Part shown: one piece after another, positions 25,882-34,199 of the stretch
How the letters are laid out: each line of letters opens with the position of its first letter
Numbering within the stretch: position 1 is the first letter of the stretch
Source of the DNA: Planctomycetota bacterium
GTDB lineage: Bacteria; Planctomycetota; Phycisphaerae; Phycisphaerales; UBA1924
Reading direction: 5' to 3'
Assembly (NCBI GenBank): GCA_963204725.1
Contig: CAUJHH010000019.1
Span: 55,486-119,485 of the forward strand
DNA length: 64,000 nucleotides
The notes under the pieces: model-generated
What the model was told of the DNA's origin: nothing
Database searches by the model: none
The model's input: the letters and a program-made list of their open reading frames with translations, nothing else
Made by a program: the position numbers and the translations under genes

Positions 25882-26961
25882 TCAGTCCGGGCGTCGGACC
25901 ACCGTGTACCAGACGAAAATCGACGCCTCCAAGGCCCTTAGTCCTTTCCCGTCGTCGTATCCGAGCGCCAGGAAAACTGGATGCAAGGCCGACTCGTCAC
26001 GCACATCAAACGCGAGGACCTCAAGCCCGGCCGCCCCGAACTGCTCCTTCGAGAACGGGCTCCAACCGTCCGCCCACGGAATATATGTCGTGTCCCCAGC
26101 CGCACTCTTGTCACCGGGGGCCGGGTTCTGCGGCGGACAAATGTTGTAAATGACAAAGAGCCCACCCGGCTTCAGCGCGTCATGGACCGCCTTCAGAAAC
26201 GCGTCATCCTCCACGCCGAGCACGACGAGTTGCTGCGGGTCCGCCTCGCGAGCCGGATGCAGGTAGCCCGCCTTGAGCGTATTCTTGCTGGTGATCAGGT
26301 CGTAGCCGCCGCCGATCGCCGCGGCGATCTCTTCTTCCGCCGGCCAACGCCCGTGATGGAGCGTGACGGAGCCCCGGCCGAGCGCACCGGTGTCTCTCGG
26401 CTCACTGTAGAGCGCGGCCAACGCCATCTCGATGTCGACGCCGTGCGCCTCCGCACCCATGAGCGCCATCAGCCGAAGCTGACCGATCGAGCCATACCCG
26501 AAATCGAGCACCCGCTTGCCCTCCAGCGAATCGACGCCGTGGAGCGCCGCGACATCCAGCACGCGCGCATAGACAAGGGGTGATCCGTACGCCGTGTTGT
26601 AGAAGAAGGACGGCGGGAAGTCCCGCGAGGTCAGCTCCTCTCGCTCCGACTCCGGCAGCGCGTCGTACTGCGAGGGCGTATAGGCCGTCCGCTTCTCCCG
26701 GTTCCGCCAGAACGTCCTCGCCTCGGGTTCCGCGAGGTCCGGAACGTGTTCCAGAAATCGCAGGGCCAGATCCGAGCGAAGATGGGGAGAGATCATCCAC
26801 GACTCCCGTCCAAGCTCGCCCACAACCGAAGGCGCCAGCGAAGCCGCATCCGGTGACGGCTCGGCCGCGCCGCCTTCCGGCGACACCTGCGCAAGGGCGC
26901 ACGAGGCAGCCAGTCCCGCGAACACGGTGGCGATCAGGCGATGACGACGGTTGATCATCAT
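25882..26961 (-). CDS. Exported class I SAM-dependent methyltransferase-like protein
   Basis: The product is 359 residues from ATG 26961. It opens with a clear signal peptide (RRHRLIATVFAGLAASCALAQ), so the enzyme appears to be sent out of the cytoplasm, an unusual place for an S-adenosylmethionine enzyme. The methyltransferase fold is evident: motif I is RVLDFGYGSIGQLR (about 187-200), followed by HGVDIEMALAAL, YDLITSKNTL and ALKPGGLFVIYNICPP. The region before it (about 40-180) is helical and has no known domain. The start region faces a MarR-family gene across a perfect palindrome. Its substrate is unknown. A cytoplasmic form from an internal start cannot be excluded. Confidence 0.75.
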   Translation of the reverse strand: MMINRRHRLIATVFAGLAASCALAQVSPEGGAAEPSPDAASLAPSVVGELGRESWMISPHLRSDLALRFLEHVPDLAEPEARTFWRNREKRTAYTPSQYDALPESEREELTSRDFPPSFFYNTAYGSPLVYARVLDVAALHGVDSLEGKRVLDFGYGSIGQLRLMALMGAEAHGVDIEMALAALYSEPRDTGALGRGSVTLHHGRWPAEEEIAAAIGGGYDLITSKNTLKAGYLHPAREADPQQLVVLGVEDDAFLKAVHDALKPGGLFVIYNICPPQNPAPGDKSAAGDTTYIPWADGWSPFSKEQFGAAGLEVLAFDVRDESALHPVFLALGYDDGKGLRALEASIFVWYTVVRRPD

Positions 26962-27050
26962 GATGCTCCAGCGCGGCCAACCCCGTGGCGCCGCCGAGAG
27001 CATTGAAGGCCCCTTCACCCCGCCACGTCGCCCCGATGCCCCCACGCGAC

Positions 27051-27069
27051 AGATGTTGTTGCAACATCT
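27051..27069. promoter_or_regulatory. Palindromic operator between the methyltransferase and MarR genes
   Basis: AGATGTTG and CAACATCT are exact complements separated by three bases. The 19-base site is placed 35 bases before the MarR start and 90 bases before the divergent methyltransferase start, where a MarR-family dimer would normally bind to control both genes and itself. Confidence 0.6.
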
Positions 27070-27103
27070 ACCATGCCCCGGTTCCAAGTGGAGGGGACGG
27101 CCC

Positions 27104-27652
27104 ATGGGCAAGCGGCCCTCGAAGAAAGCACCCGCCAGCCGCGCGACGTCGCGCCCGGCGACCGACCGCAACGCTCGGTCTCTCCTGCAACGCGAGGTGC
27201 GGAAGCGCAAGCCCTTCGCAAGCGCGGCCCAGGAGGCTTACCTCTCCATCCAGCGCACGGCGAGCGTGCTGGCGTCCGACTTCCAACGTGTGCTCAAGCC
27301 CCACGGCCTTTCGGAAGCGACGTACAACGTCCTTCGCATCCTGCGCGGCGCTCTGGCGGACGACGCCGCCCGAACCTGCTCCGAGATCGGCGAGCACATG
27401 GTCACGCCCGTTCCAGATGTCACACGCCTGGTCGACCGCCTGGAATCGCGCGGACTCGTCGAACGCACCCGCGATCCCGAAGACCGTCGCATTGTTCGCG
27501 TGGGTATCACCCAAGCCGGGCTCGACCTCCTCGCTCTCCTCGAGAAGCCCGTGAATCGCGCACACCGGTGCCAGTTGGGACACGTCGCGGACGCCGATCT
27601 GGCGCGCCTCATCGTCCTGCTGGCGAAAGTCCGCAAACCCCCGACCCGATGA
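27104..27652 (+). CDS. MarR-family transcriptional regulator
   Basis: The product is 182 residues from ATG 27104, with GGAGGGG upstream. The first 40 residues are basic and probably disordered. The rest follows the MarR winged-helix plan: FQRVLKPHGLSEATYNVLRIL (dimer helix and first DNA-binding helix), ARTCSEIGEHMVTPVPDVTRLVDRLESRGLVERT (recognition helix region), the wing DPEDRRIVRVGITQAG, and C-terminal dimer helices. Family members bind a palindrome and release it on binding a small ligand or on oxidation. The perfect palindrome 35 bases upstream is the obvious target. The pirin gene 540 bases downstream has a related sequence near its start. Confidence 0.9.
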   Translation: MGKRPSKKAPASRATSRPATDRNARSLLQREVRKRKPFASAAQEAYLSIQRTASVLASDFQRVLKPHGLSEATYNVLRILRGALADDAARTCSEIGEHMVTPVPDVTRLVDRLESRGLVERTRDPEDRRIVRVGITQAGLDLLALLEKPVNRAHRCQLGHVADADLARLIVLLAKVRKPPTR

Positions 27653-27740
27653 TCGACCGGGCTGATCTTCAACCCACCGAGTCCGAAAACGACCTCTGGC
27701 GGCGCTCGGTTTCACAGAACTGTGTGCCGAATCGCAACGT

Positions 27741-27920
27741 ATGAATATCCAGAGACTTATGACGCGCCTCGAAGAAAACTCAACACACAACTGCGGATCA
27801 GTCAACGTGCTGGCGCGTGATGGAACGAAGGACGAATCAGGGCCGCCGGAAGCAACGCCCGAGACAGAACCGAACGCGAACCAAGCTTCCCCCGCGGCAT
27901 CCAAGAACGCGTGCCATTGA
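27741..27920 (+). CDS. Possible small protein of 59 residues
   Basis: ATG 27741 opens a frame ending at 27918-27920. The peptide starts MNIQRLMTRLEENSTHN and ends with a Pro/Glu/Ala-rich tail and NACH. Its amino acid make-up is less arginine-rich than the chance frames around it, but there is no clear ribosome binding site and no family resemblance. It lies between MarR and a terminator, so it would be transcribed with MarR or from its own promoter. This is a weak call. Confidence 0.22.
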   Translation: MNIQRLMTRLEENSTHNCGSVNVLARDGTKDESGPPEATPETEPNANQASPAASKNACH

Positions 27921-28009
27921 GAGCCGGAATCGCCGGACCGTAGCACGCAGGCCCAAACAGGGCACCCGTTCGCCGAACGAACGCCGAGCCCTCCAGACAC
28001 GACCTCCCA

Positions 28010-28056
28010 GACGCCCCGCCGCACTCTGAGACCTCCAGCGGCGGGGTGTCATTTTT
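28010..28056 (+). terminator. Rho-independent terminator upstream of pirin
   Basis: GACGCCCCGCCGC pairs with GCGGCGGGGTGTC over 13 positions, one of them a G-U, around a loop of about 15 bases. ATTTTT follows. It probably ends the MarR transcript or a short transcript of the gap. Confidence 0.8.
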
Positions 28057-28138
28057 GCCTCAGGCCGGTACGGCTCCGACCGTCCACAAGCCGGCTCGCC
28101 AAGACCGAAACCCCGACCGCCGATCCGCATCCAATTAC

Positions 28139-28150
28139 TTGTTGAAACAA
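28139..28150. promoter_or_regulatory. Imperfect MarR-type dyad before pirin
   Basis: TTGTT and AACAA flank two bases. The core TTGTTGnAACA matches the core of the palindrome at 27051-27069. It lies 45 bases before the pirin start and may be a second binding site of the same regulator. Confidence 0.35.
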
Positions 28151-28195
28151 TCATTCGCCACTCCGGTATGCCCGGAGTCGCAGAAGGAGGTTCAA

Positions 28196-28912
28196 GTGAT
28201 CACGCTTCGCAAAGCAGACGACAGGGCGATGACTCGGATCGGCTGGCTCGATGGACGCCACACCTTCTCGTTCGGGCGTTCGTCCCTCAGGGACGGGGCC
28301 CCGTTCTCCGACGGGTTCCGATCGCTGATCGTTGTCAACGACGACCGTGTGAAGGCCGGCATGGGCTTCAGCGAGCACCCCCACAGCGACATGGAGATCA
28401 TCACCTACGTGCTCGATGGCCAGCTCGCCCACAAGGACTCGACCGGCAACGCCAAGTCCCTGTCGCCGGGATGGATCCAGCGCATGAGCGCGGGCAGCGG
28501 CATCCGCCACTCAGAGTTCAACCCGTCCCCCACCGAGCAGCTCCGGCTCCTCCAGATCTGGATCCTCCCCGAGAAGGAGAACCAGAAGCCCTCCTACGAG
28601 GACCGCGAATTCACCGACGCGGATCTCCGCGACCGGCTCGCCCTCCTCGCCGGGCACCAGGGCTCCGGCGCGCCGACGCTGATCCATCAGGATGCGAGAT
28701 TCTTTGCCTCGCGTCTGAGCCCCTCAAGATCCGTCGCGCATCCGCTCGACCCGGGTCGGCACGCGTTCGTGCACGTCGCCAAGGGCGGCGTGTCCTTGAA
28801 CGGTCTGGCTCTCTCCGAGGGAGATGGCGCCTTCATCAGCGACGAGCGAGAGATCTCGATCGTCGCCGACGACTCTCTCGGCGCCGAACTCATACTGATC
28901 GAACTGGCCTGA
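28196..28912 (+). CDS. Pirin-family protein
   Basis: Product of 238 residues from GTG 28196, with a perfect AAGGAGG six bases upstream. It is a bicupin of the YhhW/YhaK-like pirin group. The N-terminal cupin has the metal-binding set HPHSDMEIITY (two His) and IRHSEFN (His and Glu), preceded by RIGWLDGRHTFSFG. The second cupin is more divergent. Some pirins are quercetinases or redox-sensing regulators; the substrate here cannot be read. In other bacteria, MarR- or LysR-type regulators often control pirins, and the upstream MarR gene and shared dyad support that here. A terminator follows immediately. Confidence 0.92.
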   Translation: MITLRKADDRAMTRIGWLDGRHTFSFGRSSLRDGAPFSDGFRSLIVVNDDRVKAGMGFSEHPHSDMEIITYVLDGQLAHKDSTGNAKSLSPGWIQRMSAGSGIRHSEFNPSPTEQLRLLQIWILPEKENQKPSYEDREFTDADLRDRLALLAGHQGSGAPTLIHQDARFFASRLSPSRSVAHPLDPGRHAFVHVAKGGVSLNGLALSEGDGAFISDEREISIVADDSLGAELILIELA

Positions 28913-28918
28913 ACACCC

Positions 28919-28952
28919 GGCCCCCCGCAACCCGGCGCGGGGCCCTTTCTTT
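28919..28952 (+). terminator. Terminator after pirin
   Basis: GGCCCCCCGC and GCGCGGGGCC pair over ten positions with one mismatch around a 6-base loop, followed by CTTTCTTT. It starts 6 bases after the pirin stop codon. Confidence 0.7.
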
Positions 28953-28967
28953 GAGCTGCACCAACGC

Positions 28968-29234
28968 TCACGCGGGCATCGGCGCGATCGCGGGCACGAC
29001 CCACTCGATCAGCAGATAGGTCATCGCGCCGAGCGCAACGATCCCAATCACGATCGATGCGCTCATGGTGAACACATGCCGCCAGTACCGATCGAGCGAT
29101 CGCATCCGCACGGCCTTGTAGACCATCGACACGCCGAAGGCCATCGGGAGCAGGAGCAGGAACCACCATCGGTGGGCGTCGATCGGGTCGACGAACGGGA
29201 TATACGCTGGCAGCAGTGCTGCGCCGTGCATCAT
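28968..29234 (-). CDS. Small two-helix membrane protein
   Basis: The 88-residue product begins MMHGAALLPAYIPFVDPIDAHRWWFLLLLP. It has two hydrophobic segments (about 22-38 and 55-82) joined by a basic loop (YKAVRMRSLDRYWRH). The start overlaps the stop of the preceding gene by four bases (ATGA), so the two are probably co-translated. I do not know a named family; the strong aromatic and proline pattern near the start suggests a conserved planctomycete protein. The function is unknown, but the coupling points to a shared membrane complex with its upstream neighbour. Confidence 0.7.
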   Translation of the reverse strand: MMHGAALLPAYIPFVDPIDAHRWWFLLLLPMAFGVSMVYKAVRMRSLDRYWRHVFTMSASIVIGIVALGAMTYLLIEWVVPAIAPMPA

Positions 29235-29827
29235 CGAGCACCCCCGTTGGTCCCCCGAGGCCGAGCACCCACGCCCCGTCCGGGGAAGAGTGCGTCGAAG
29301 ACCACCACCAGGTTCAGCATGCCGGCGACCGCACAGAACAAAGTTCCGAGTTCGTTCACTTTCGCCACGCTGCGAATCTTGGGCGGGCGCTGATCCGGCG
29401 CGGCCACCTCAATCCATCCTCCGGGACCGATCGTCTCGCCCGGAAGGGCGCTCCGTCGTGCCCCTGTGTTCCGATCGACCCCCTTGAACACGTTCTGGTT
29501 GATCCAGTCCACACCAAACGCCGCAGGCCCCACCCCCGCCTGCCCCACGAACCACACGCGGCTCTCCTTCCGGTCAATGACGTCGATTCCGCCGACAAAC
29601 ACACCGGTTACGAACAATCCGACAACACCTGCACAGATAAGGCCACCCCGTCGGTGCTCTCCCCGAACCCAGTGCCCGAGCCCCGGTACAAGGGCCCCCA
29701 GGACCGCCGCCATGGGATCCACGCCGGCCTTGGGAGGACCCGCCGCACCGGTCTGTGCATCAGTGGTGGACACGTCGTGAGCAGAGGGCGGGCCGGGATT
29801 GCGGTCGCAGGGCTGGGACACGGTCAA
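29231..29827 (-). CDS. Membrane protein, possibly DUF6677
   Basis: A 198-residue protein with an N-terminal Pro/Ala-rich soluble stretch, then GVDPMAAVLGALVPGLGHWVRGEHRRGGLICAGVVGLFVTGVF (positions about 35-78; a PGLGH motif with two membrane helices). A soluble central loop follows, with a final membrane segment near 165-180 (LFCAVAGMLNLVVVFDALFP). This PGLGH-with-helices layout resembles the TM2-like DUF6677 family; I give that assignment only moderate weight. It overlaps the 88-residue membrane gene by four bases. Expression probably starts from the divergent region shared with the acidic-tail gene. Confidence 0.65.
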   Translation of the reverse strand: MTVSQPCDRNPGPPSAHDVSTTDAQTGAAGPPKAGVDPMAAVLGALVPGLGHWVRGEHRRGGLICAGVVGLFVTGVFVGGIDVIDRKESRVWFVGQAGVGPAAFGVDWINQNVFKGVDRNTGARRSALPGETIGPGGWIEVAAPDQRPPKIRSVAKVNELGTLFCAVAGMLNLVVVFDALFPGRGVGARPRGTNGGAR

Positions 29828-29849
29828 TCAGGAACCTCGCAGGGGGGGT

Positions 29850-29877
29850 TTGACAGGATGCATGATGCGGGTACTGT
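29850..29877 (+). promoter_or_regulatory. Candidate promoter for the acidic-tail gene
   Basis: A perfect TTGACA (29850-29855) is followed after 16 bases by TACTGT (3/6 for a -10 box). It lies in the divergent gap and points toward the gene at 30052. The strong -35 and weak -10 would fit an activated promoter. Confidence 0.35.
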
Positions 29878-30051
29878 ACCGCCGTTCCGGGGGCGGTCTG
29901 GCGGACCGCACCCTCGGACGTCCGAATCATGGCCGCGCGAGATCGCCGCGGCGTCGGACCTCCGCAGGGTAGGAACTCATGGGAAGCGCGCCCGCCCGCG
30001 CCAGAACAACACCGGGTCTCACCCGCTCGAACACGCAGAAGGACGATCGCG

Positions 30052-30339
30052 ATGCCTCTGGACACCACACTTCTCTCGCCGTTCGCGGCCACAAACGCCG
30101 CCGAAGAACTCCTCGCCATCCTCGGTCTGGGCTCGCCCGAGTGCGGGTGGGCTTCGACCGATGCCTCCCCTCTCCTCGTTGCCGATGAGGACGAAGATGA
30201 GGATCAGGAGGATCCTTTCGCCGACGACGATGATGAGGGTAATGACGCCGATGAGTTCGAGGACGACGACGATTTCCTCGAGGACGACGACGACGATGCG
30301 GAAGAGAGCACCGACTTTGACGATGACGATGACCTCTGA
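30052..30339 (+). CDS. Small protein with a highly acidic C-terminal half
   Basis: The 95-residue product from ATG 30052 has GAAGGA about nine bases upstream. Residues 1-45 form a short hydrophobic and neutral head (MPLDTTLLSPFAATNAAEELLAILGLG), perhaps two helices. Residues 46-95 are almost all Asp and Glu (DEDEDEDQEDPFADDDDEG and so on), giving the protein an extreme negative charge. I know no family. Such tails are seen on DNA mimics, on calcium- or metal-binding buffers and on chaperones of basic proteins. The next gene, 18 bases away, encodes a protein with two arginine-rich DRR motifs, a natural candidate partner. Codon use is ordinary for the region. Confidence 0.7.
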   Translation: MPLDTTLLSPFAATNAAEELLAILGLGSPECGWASTDASPLLVADEDEDEDQEDPFADDDDEGNDADEFEDDDDFLEDDDDDAEESTDFDDDDDL

Positions 30340-30357
30340 ATCGTCCGTCCGAGTCTC

Positions 30358-30981
30358 ATGAATGATCGGGCGGGCAGAGGAATACTCGCCATGCCCACAC
30401 GCTCAAAGGCCCGCCAGTCCGAGAATCCCACACCCGCCGGCCGCGCCGCGGACTCACCCCCCGCCCATAATTCGGAGCGTGCTCCCGGCCAGACGGGCTA
30501 CGGCTCGGTCGTCGACCGCCGATCCGGAATCGACCGGCGCCTGATCGCCGAAGCCCTTGAAAAGGCCAGACGCCAGCACGAATCTGAAGACGCCGACGGT
30601 GCGCCGTCCCCGGCCGCCGAGGAATCCACAACCGGACTCGAACGCCGCCGCGGCCCCGGTCGGCGCCTCTCAGATTTCACCCGCTCGGCCGAAGAAGGCG
30701 AGCTCACGTCCGAGCAGTTCCTGTTCGTCATGGCGATCGAGGCTTTCAAGCGATCCAACGACCGCATGTTCCCCACCTGGTGCGACGTGCTCGAGGTCGT
30801 CCGCCTTCTGGGCTATCGCAAGACCATGCCCAGTGAGTTGAACTTGCGCAATGCCGAGGATTGGCGCGAGTCGCCCCTCACGCCCGCCAACGTGCGCGCG
30901 CCGCGCTGGCTCGAGCACGCGAAAGTCGACAAGGTCCGCGCCCAACCCTCGCGCCAGGAGACCGACCGCCGTGTCGCCTGA
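30358..30981 (+). CDS. Conserved protein with paired DRR-type motifs
   Basis: A 207-residue cytoplasmic protein. Residues 1-50 are low-complexity. Two related arginine motifs follow, VVDRRSGIDRRLI (about 51-63) and ERRRGPGRRLSDF (about 95-107), separated by an acidic stretch. The C-terminal half (about 115-205) is helical (ELTSEQFLFVMAIEAFKRSNDRMFPTWCDVLEVVRLLGYRK), like a small DNA- or protein-binding helical domain. The motif DRRxGxDRR recurs in bacterial proteins of unknown function. The start is ATG 30358, 18 bases after the acidic-tail gene. A functional link between the acidic and arginine-rich neighbours is inference. Confidence 0.65.
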   Translation: MNDRAGRGILAMPTRSKARQSENPTPAGRAADSPPAHNSERAPGQTGYGSVVDRRSGIDRRLIAEALEKARRQHESEDADGAPSPAAEESTTGLERRRGPGRRLSDFTRSAEEGELTSEQFLFVMAIEAFKRSNDRMFPTWCDVLEVVRLLGYRKTMPSELNLRNAEDWRESPLTPANVRAPRWLEHAKVDKVRAQPSRQETDRRVA

Positions 30982-31022
30982 GACACGGTGCCACACCGCC
31001 GCGCCGCACCCTTTGCCCCTTC

Positions 31023-31433
31023 TCACGCCGGAAGCGAGTCGCCCACAAAGTCCAGAGCGGACGGCGGCACCTCGCTGTTCGGTTCACCGACGTCGGCCGT
31101 CAGCCACGCCCAGGCATCGGCCAGCGTCGGATCGCTCGGCTGTGCGCTCTGTGCCAAGTCATCCACCATCTCATCGAGCAGTTCCGCGTACGCCAACGCG
31201 TTTGCCGGCGTGAGCGTAACAACGGTAATGCCCAGAGAATCGTCGGTCAGCGTCCGACGCATCCACGCGTTGACGGCAACCGGCCGATCGCCGGACGAGG
31301 ACGAGAGCCAGTTCCTCGCGTAACTCGCCGTCGATCCGCTCGGCGGCGCAGGATTGGCATCGAGCAGCGCCTTGATCAGCCGGCGCATGGTGCGTTTCAA
31401 CGCGATCGCGTTGGTGTACGGAACAGGTTGCAT
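31023..31433 (-). CDS. Unknown helical protein
   Basis: The 136-residue product begins MQPVPYTNAIALKRTMRRLIKALLDANP and appears mostly alpha-helical, with a serine-rich middle and an acidic end (LADAWAWLTADVGEP). No family was recognised. The amino acid make-up and lack of overlap with another credible gene favour a real gene, although it lies between two genes transcribed in different directions and no strong ribosome site is seen. The function is unknown. Confidence 0.5.
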   Translation of the reverse strand: MQPVPYTNAIALKRTMRRLIKALLDANPAPPSGSTASYARNWLSSSSGDRPVAVNAWMRRTLTDDSLGITVVTLTPANALAYAELLDEMVDDLAQSAQPSDPTLADAWAWLTADVGEPNSEVPPSALDFVGDSLPA

Positions 31434-31517
31434 CGAAAACTCCCAGCAATCTCGTGCCCGGGCGGGGCGTCACACACGCCGCCAGCGACACGTCAGCACC
31501 AGAAGTCTAACCGATTT

Positions 31518-34073
31518 TCATCGTGAATTCGAGGGATTAATTCGATCAAGCTCGATCTTCCATCGATCACGATCCTCCGTGCGTCCCCACGCGTCGTAGA
31601 GCGAAACAAGCCTGCGCACCGTGAGAAACTGGATCTGCGCCGCCACACCAAGCTCTCGCACGCGGCGCTCCGTATCAAGGAGCATCCGCTCGGCCTCCTC
31701 GTGACTCCCGAGATTCGTCAACGCAGCCGCCTGGATCGAGCGAGCGCCAAGCGTCCTCACGCTCTCCGCGCCGAACAGCGCCTCGTATCCGTCCGCCGCA
31801 CGCCCGAGCTCGAACGACGCTTCATCCCATTTCTTGAGAGAGCCCAGCGTCATCCCCAGCGTGGAGATCGCCGAGACTGTCCCCTCAGATCTCATTCCCA
31901 TCGTCCGCTCAAAGATCGCGACCGCGTCGCGAACGATCGGCTCCGACTCGTTGCCCCTTCCCACACGCAGCAGCATCGTTCCCATGATGCACATCCGCGT
32001 CGCGGCCTGAAGGCTGTCCGCGCCGTACAGCCGCCTGTCGATCTCGAGCGCCCGCTCAATCGCGCGAAGCCCCTCGTCTGTCTTCCCTAACTGGCCCGCG
32101 GCATCCGCGAAATTGCCCAGGTAGACCGCAAGGTCAACTTCCGGTGAGCCTATTCGTTCCGCCGCTTCCACGCAGCGAAGCGTCGCCGCGTAGTGCTCGT
32201 CACGCCTTCCCTGTGGCACCAGGCACACCTGCACGAACGTCTCCAGCGCAACCAGATGGTCCTCCGTTTCATGGCCCGGCGGCTCCACTCTGTCAAACTC
32301 GGCGATTGTCTCCTCAAGCAGCTTCGTGGCCTCGACCTGCGACCCCGTCATCCACATCGCGTTCGCGAGCCGACACGTCGTCGCCAGAGCCCTCGGATCC
32401 GACGGCCCAAATGCTCGAACGAACACCTCGGTCGCGCGGCGCAGGTACGCAACGCCGAAATCGTCCCTCGCCAGCTTCTGCGATTGGAGGGCCAGGTGGA
32501 CCAACGCCCGTGCGTGCGCCTCAGGCAACGTCGATGGATCCGTGTCCATGTAGGCGACGGCACGTGCCAGGTACTCGTATCCCTCCTGCTTACGCCCGAG
32601 CGCTGCATAGATGTAGCCGACCTTGTACTCAACGTCGGCGCGAACAGACGGATCCTCGATCGAGTCGATGCGAGCCACCGTTTTGTCCAGCACCTTGCCG
32701 ACCGACATGTCCCCCCCGTCTGAGTTGCGCGGATTCGCCGCGCCGAGCACGTCATCGACAAAGAGCCTCGAGAACGCTCCGGATCGAGCCGCCTCGCGCT
32801 GGGCCACCCGCTCCTTCTCGATCACCTCATCGAGTGCGGCAGAGAGCTTCGCGTTCGCGGTGTTCGCACGCCGCAGCCCGTAAGCCATGCTCGCGAGCCC
32901 ACCCGTCAGCGCGAGCACGATCGCCAGCACAGAGACGACCAATGCCCTGTTGTTTCGCGCGAACTTCCGTGTTCGGTACCCGATCGACGGCGGCACCGCC
33001 TCCACCGACTCGCCACGCAGAAACCGATCAAGCTCGGCATCCAATGCCGCGGGCGACTGGTACCGGCGCGCCGGCGACTTCTCCAGGCACTTCATCACGA
33101 CCCAGTCGAGCTCGCCCCGCAGCGTCCGTGAGAGTTGCTCCGGATCGGTCGCTCGCGCCGTCGCAACCCCGGCACGCGTCCCCGAGCCCTTCGACACCCG
33201 CGTCGAAGGTCGGGGCGGCACCATCTCCGTGATGATCCGCTCCGCTTGCGCCGCCGTCTTCCCCTTGAACAGCGCAGGATCCAGCGGCATCGTTCCCGCC
33301 AGCAACTCGTACAGCATCACACCGATCGAGTAGACATCCGCCCGCGTGTCCAGCCCCAGATCCCCAGAGACCTGCTCCGGAGGCATGTACCCCGGCGTGC
33401 CGACGATCTGATGCAACTGCGTGTACACCGTCTGCTCACCCTCATGGGGCGCGATCGGCTTGGCGATGCCGAAGTCGATGATCTTCGCAACCGGCTCCCC
33501 ATCAACCACCGTCACAAGCACGTTCGACGGCTTCAGATCGCGGTGGATCATCCCCTTCGTGTGCGCGTGCTGCACCGCGCGGCAGACCTGCTGCATCAGG
33601 CCCAGCCGGGCACGCACCGAGAGCCGCGACTGATCGCAATAGCTCGTGATCGGCAACCCATTCACAAGTTCCATCACGATGTACGGACGGCCATCCTCCA
33701 GCTCCGCCGTCTCATAGACCCGCGCGATCCCCGGGTGCTCCATCCACGCGAGCGATTGCCGCTCTCGCTGGAACCTCGCCAGCACCTGCTCGTTGTCGCG
33801 CCCGGCCCGCAGCAACTTGATCGCCACCTGCCGGCGCACCGGCTTCTCCTGCTCGGCGAGATACACCACGCCGAACCCCCCCTCGCCCAGCACCCCTCGC
33901 ACGCGATACCGCCCGATCCGCTCCGGAGCCGGCCGGCCCTGCCCGGAGACTGTCGAGGGCGTCGCGCCAAGATGATGCGCGCCCATCACGCTCGGCTCCG
34001 GGCCCTCGGCACCGCCGGCCGATGCTCCTCGATCATCACGCGATCCACCCACACGATCGTTGTGTTCAGCCAT
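31518..34073 (-). CDS. Membrane Ser/Thr protein kinase with TPR sensor region
   Basis: The 851-residue product starts at ATG 34073 (MAEHNDR). The kinase domain (about 55-350) is complete: GEGGFGVVYLAE nucleotide loop, VAIK with Lys86, HRDLKPSN with Asp179, DFG at 200-202 and GTPGYMPPEQ. A single membrane helix (about 378-400) is followed by a long alpha-helical region of tetratricopeptide-like repeats (about 440-840) that should lie outside the cytoplasm. This Hanks-type kinase-TM-TPR layout is expanded in Planctomycetota. The TPRs may sense partner proteins. An upstream in-frame start would add 16 residues. The gene is divergent from the GH43-like lipoprotein gene. Confidence 0.92.
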   Translation of the reverse strand: MAEHNDRVGGSRDDRGASAGGAEGPEPSVMGAHHLGATPSTVSGQGRPAPERIGRYRVRGVLGEGGFGVVYLAEQEKPVRRQVAIKLLRAGRDNEQVLARFQRERQSLAWMEHPGIARVYETAELEDGRPYIVMELVNGLPITSYCDQSRLSVRARLGLMQQVCRAVQHAHTKGMIHRDLKPSNVLVTVVDGEPVAKIIDFGIAKPIAPHEGEQTVYTQLHQIVGTPGYMPPEQVSGDLGLDTRADVYSIGVMLYELLAGTMPLDPALFKGKTAAQAERIITEMVPPRPSTRVSKGSGTRAGVATARATDPEQLSRTLRGELDWVVMKCLEKSPARRYQSPAALDAELDRFLRGESVEAVPPSIGYRTRKFARNNRALVVSVLAIVLALTGGLASMAYGLRRANTANAKLSAALDEVIEKERVAQREAARSGAFSRLFVDDVLGAANPRNSDGGDMSVGKVLDKTVARIDSIEDPSVRADVEYKVGYIYAALGRKQEGYEYLARAVAYMDTDPSTLPEAHARALVHLALQSQKLARDDFGVAYLRRATEVFVRAFGPSDPRALATTCRLANAMWMTGSQVEATKLLEETIAEFDRVEPPGHETEDHLVALETFVQVCLVPQGRRDEHYAATLRCVEAAERIGSPEVDLAVYLGNFADAAGQLGKTDEGLRAIERALEIDRRLYGADSLQAATRMCIMGTMLLRVGRGNESEPIVRDAVAIFERTMGMRSEGTVSAISTLGMTLGSLKKWDEASFELGRAADGYEALFGAESVRTLGARSIQAAALTNLGSHEEAERMLLDTERRVRELGVAAQIQFLTVRRLVSLYDAWGRTEDRDRWKIELDRINPSNSR

Positions 34074-34199
34074 GCCCAGAGTGTAATTGATCCGACCACG
34101 CGCCGAAACATTCGGGAGCATGAAGCGAACACCCGCCGGACGCTGTATCGTTCAACGGAGAAGCTACGAACGCCGCTCGTTCCGCACAGGAGATCGGAC

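Larger units (their letters stand above)
27653..28195. other. Intergenic stretch with terminator and operator-like site
   Basis: About 540 bases separate MarR and pirin. One small open frame is possible at 27741-27920. A strong hairpin terminator lies at 28010-28056. The last 60 bases hold a TTGTTG-AAACAA dyad and the pirin ribosome site. No RNA gene was recognised, but the terminator shows that a transcript ends here. Confidence 0.5.
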
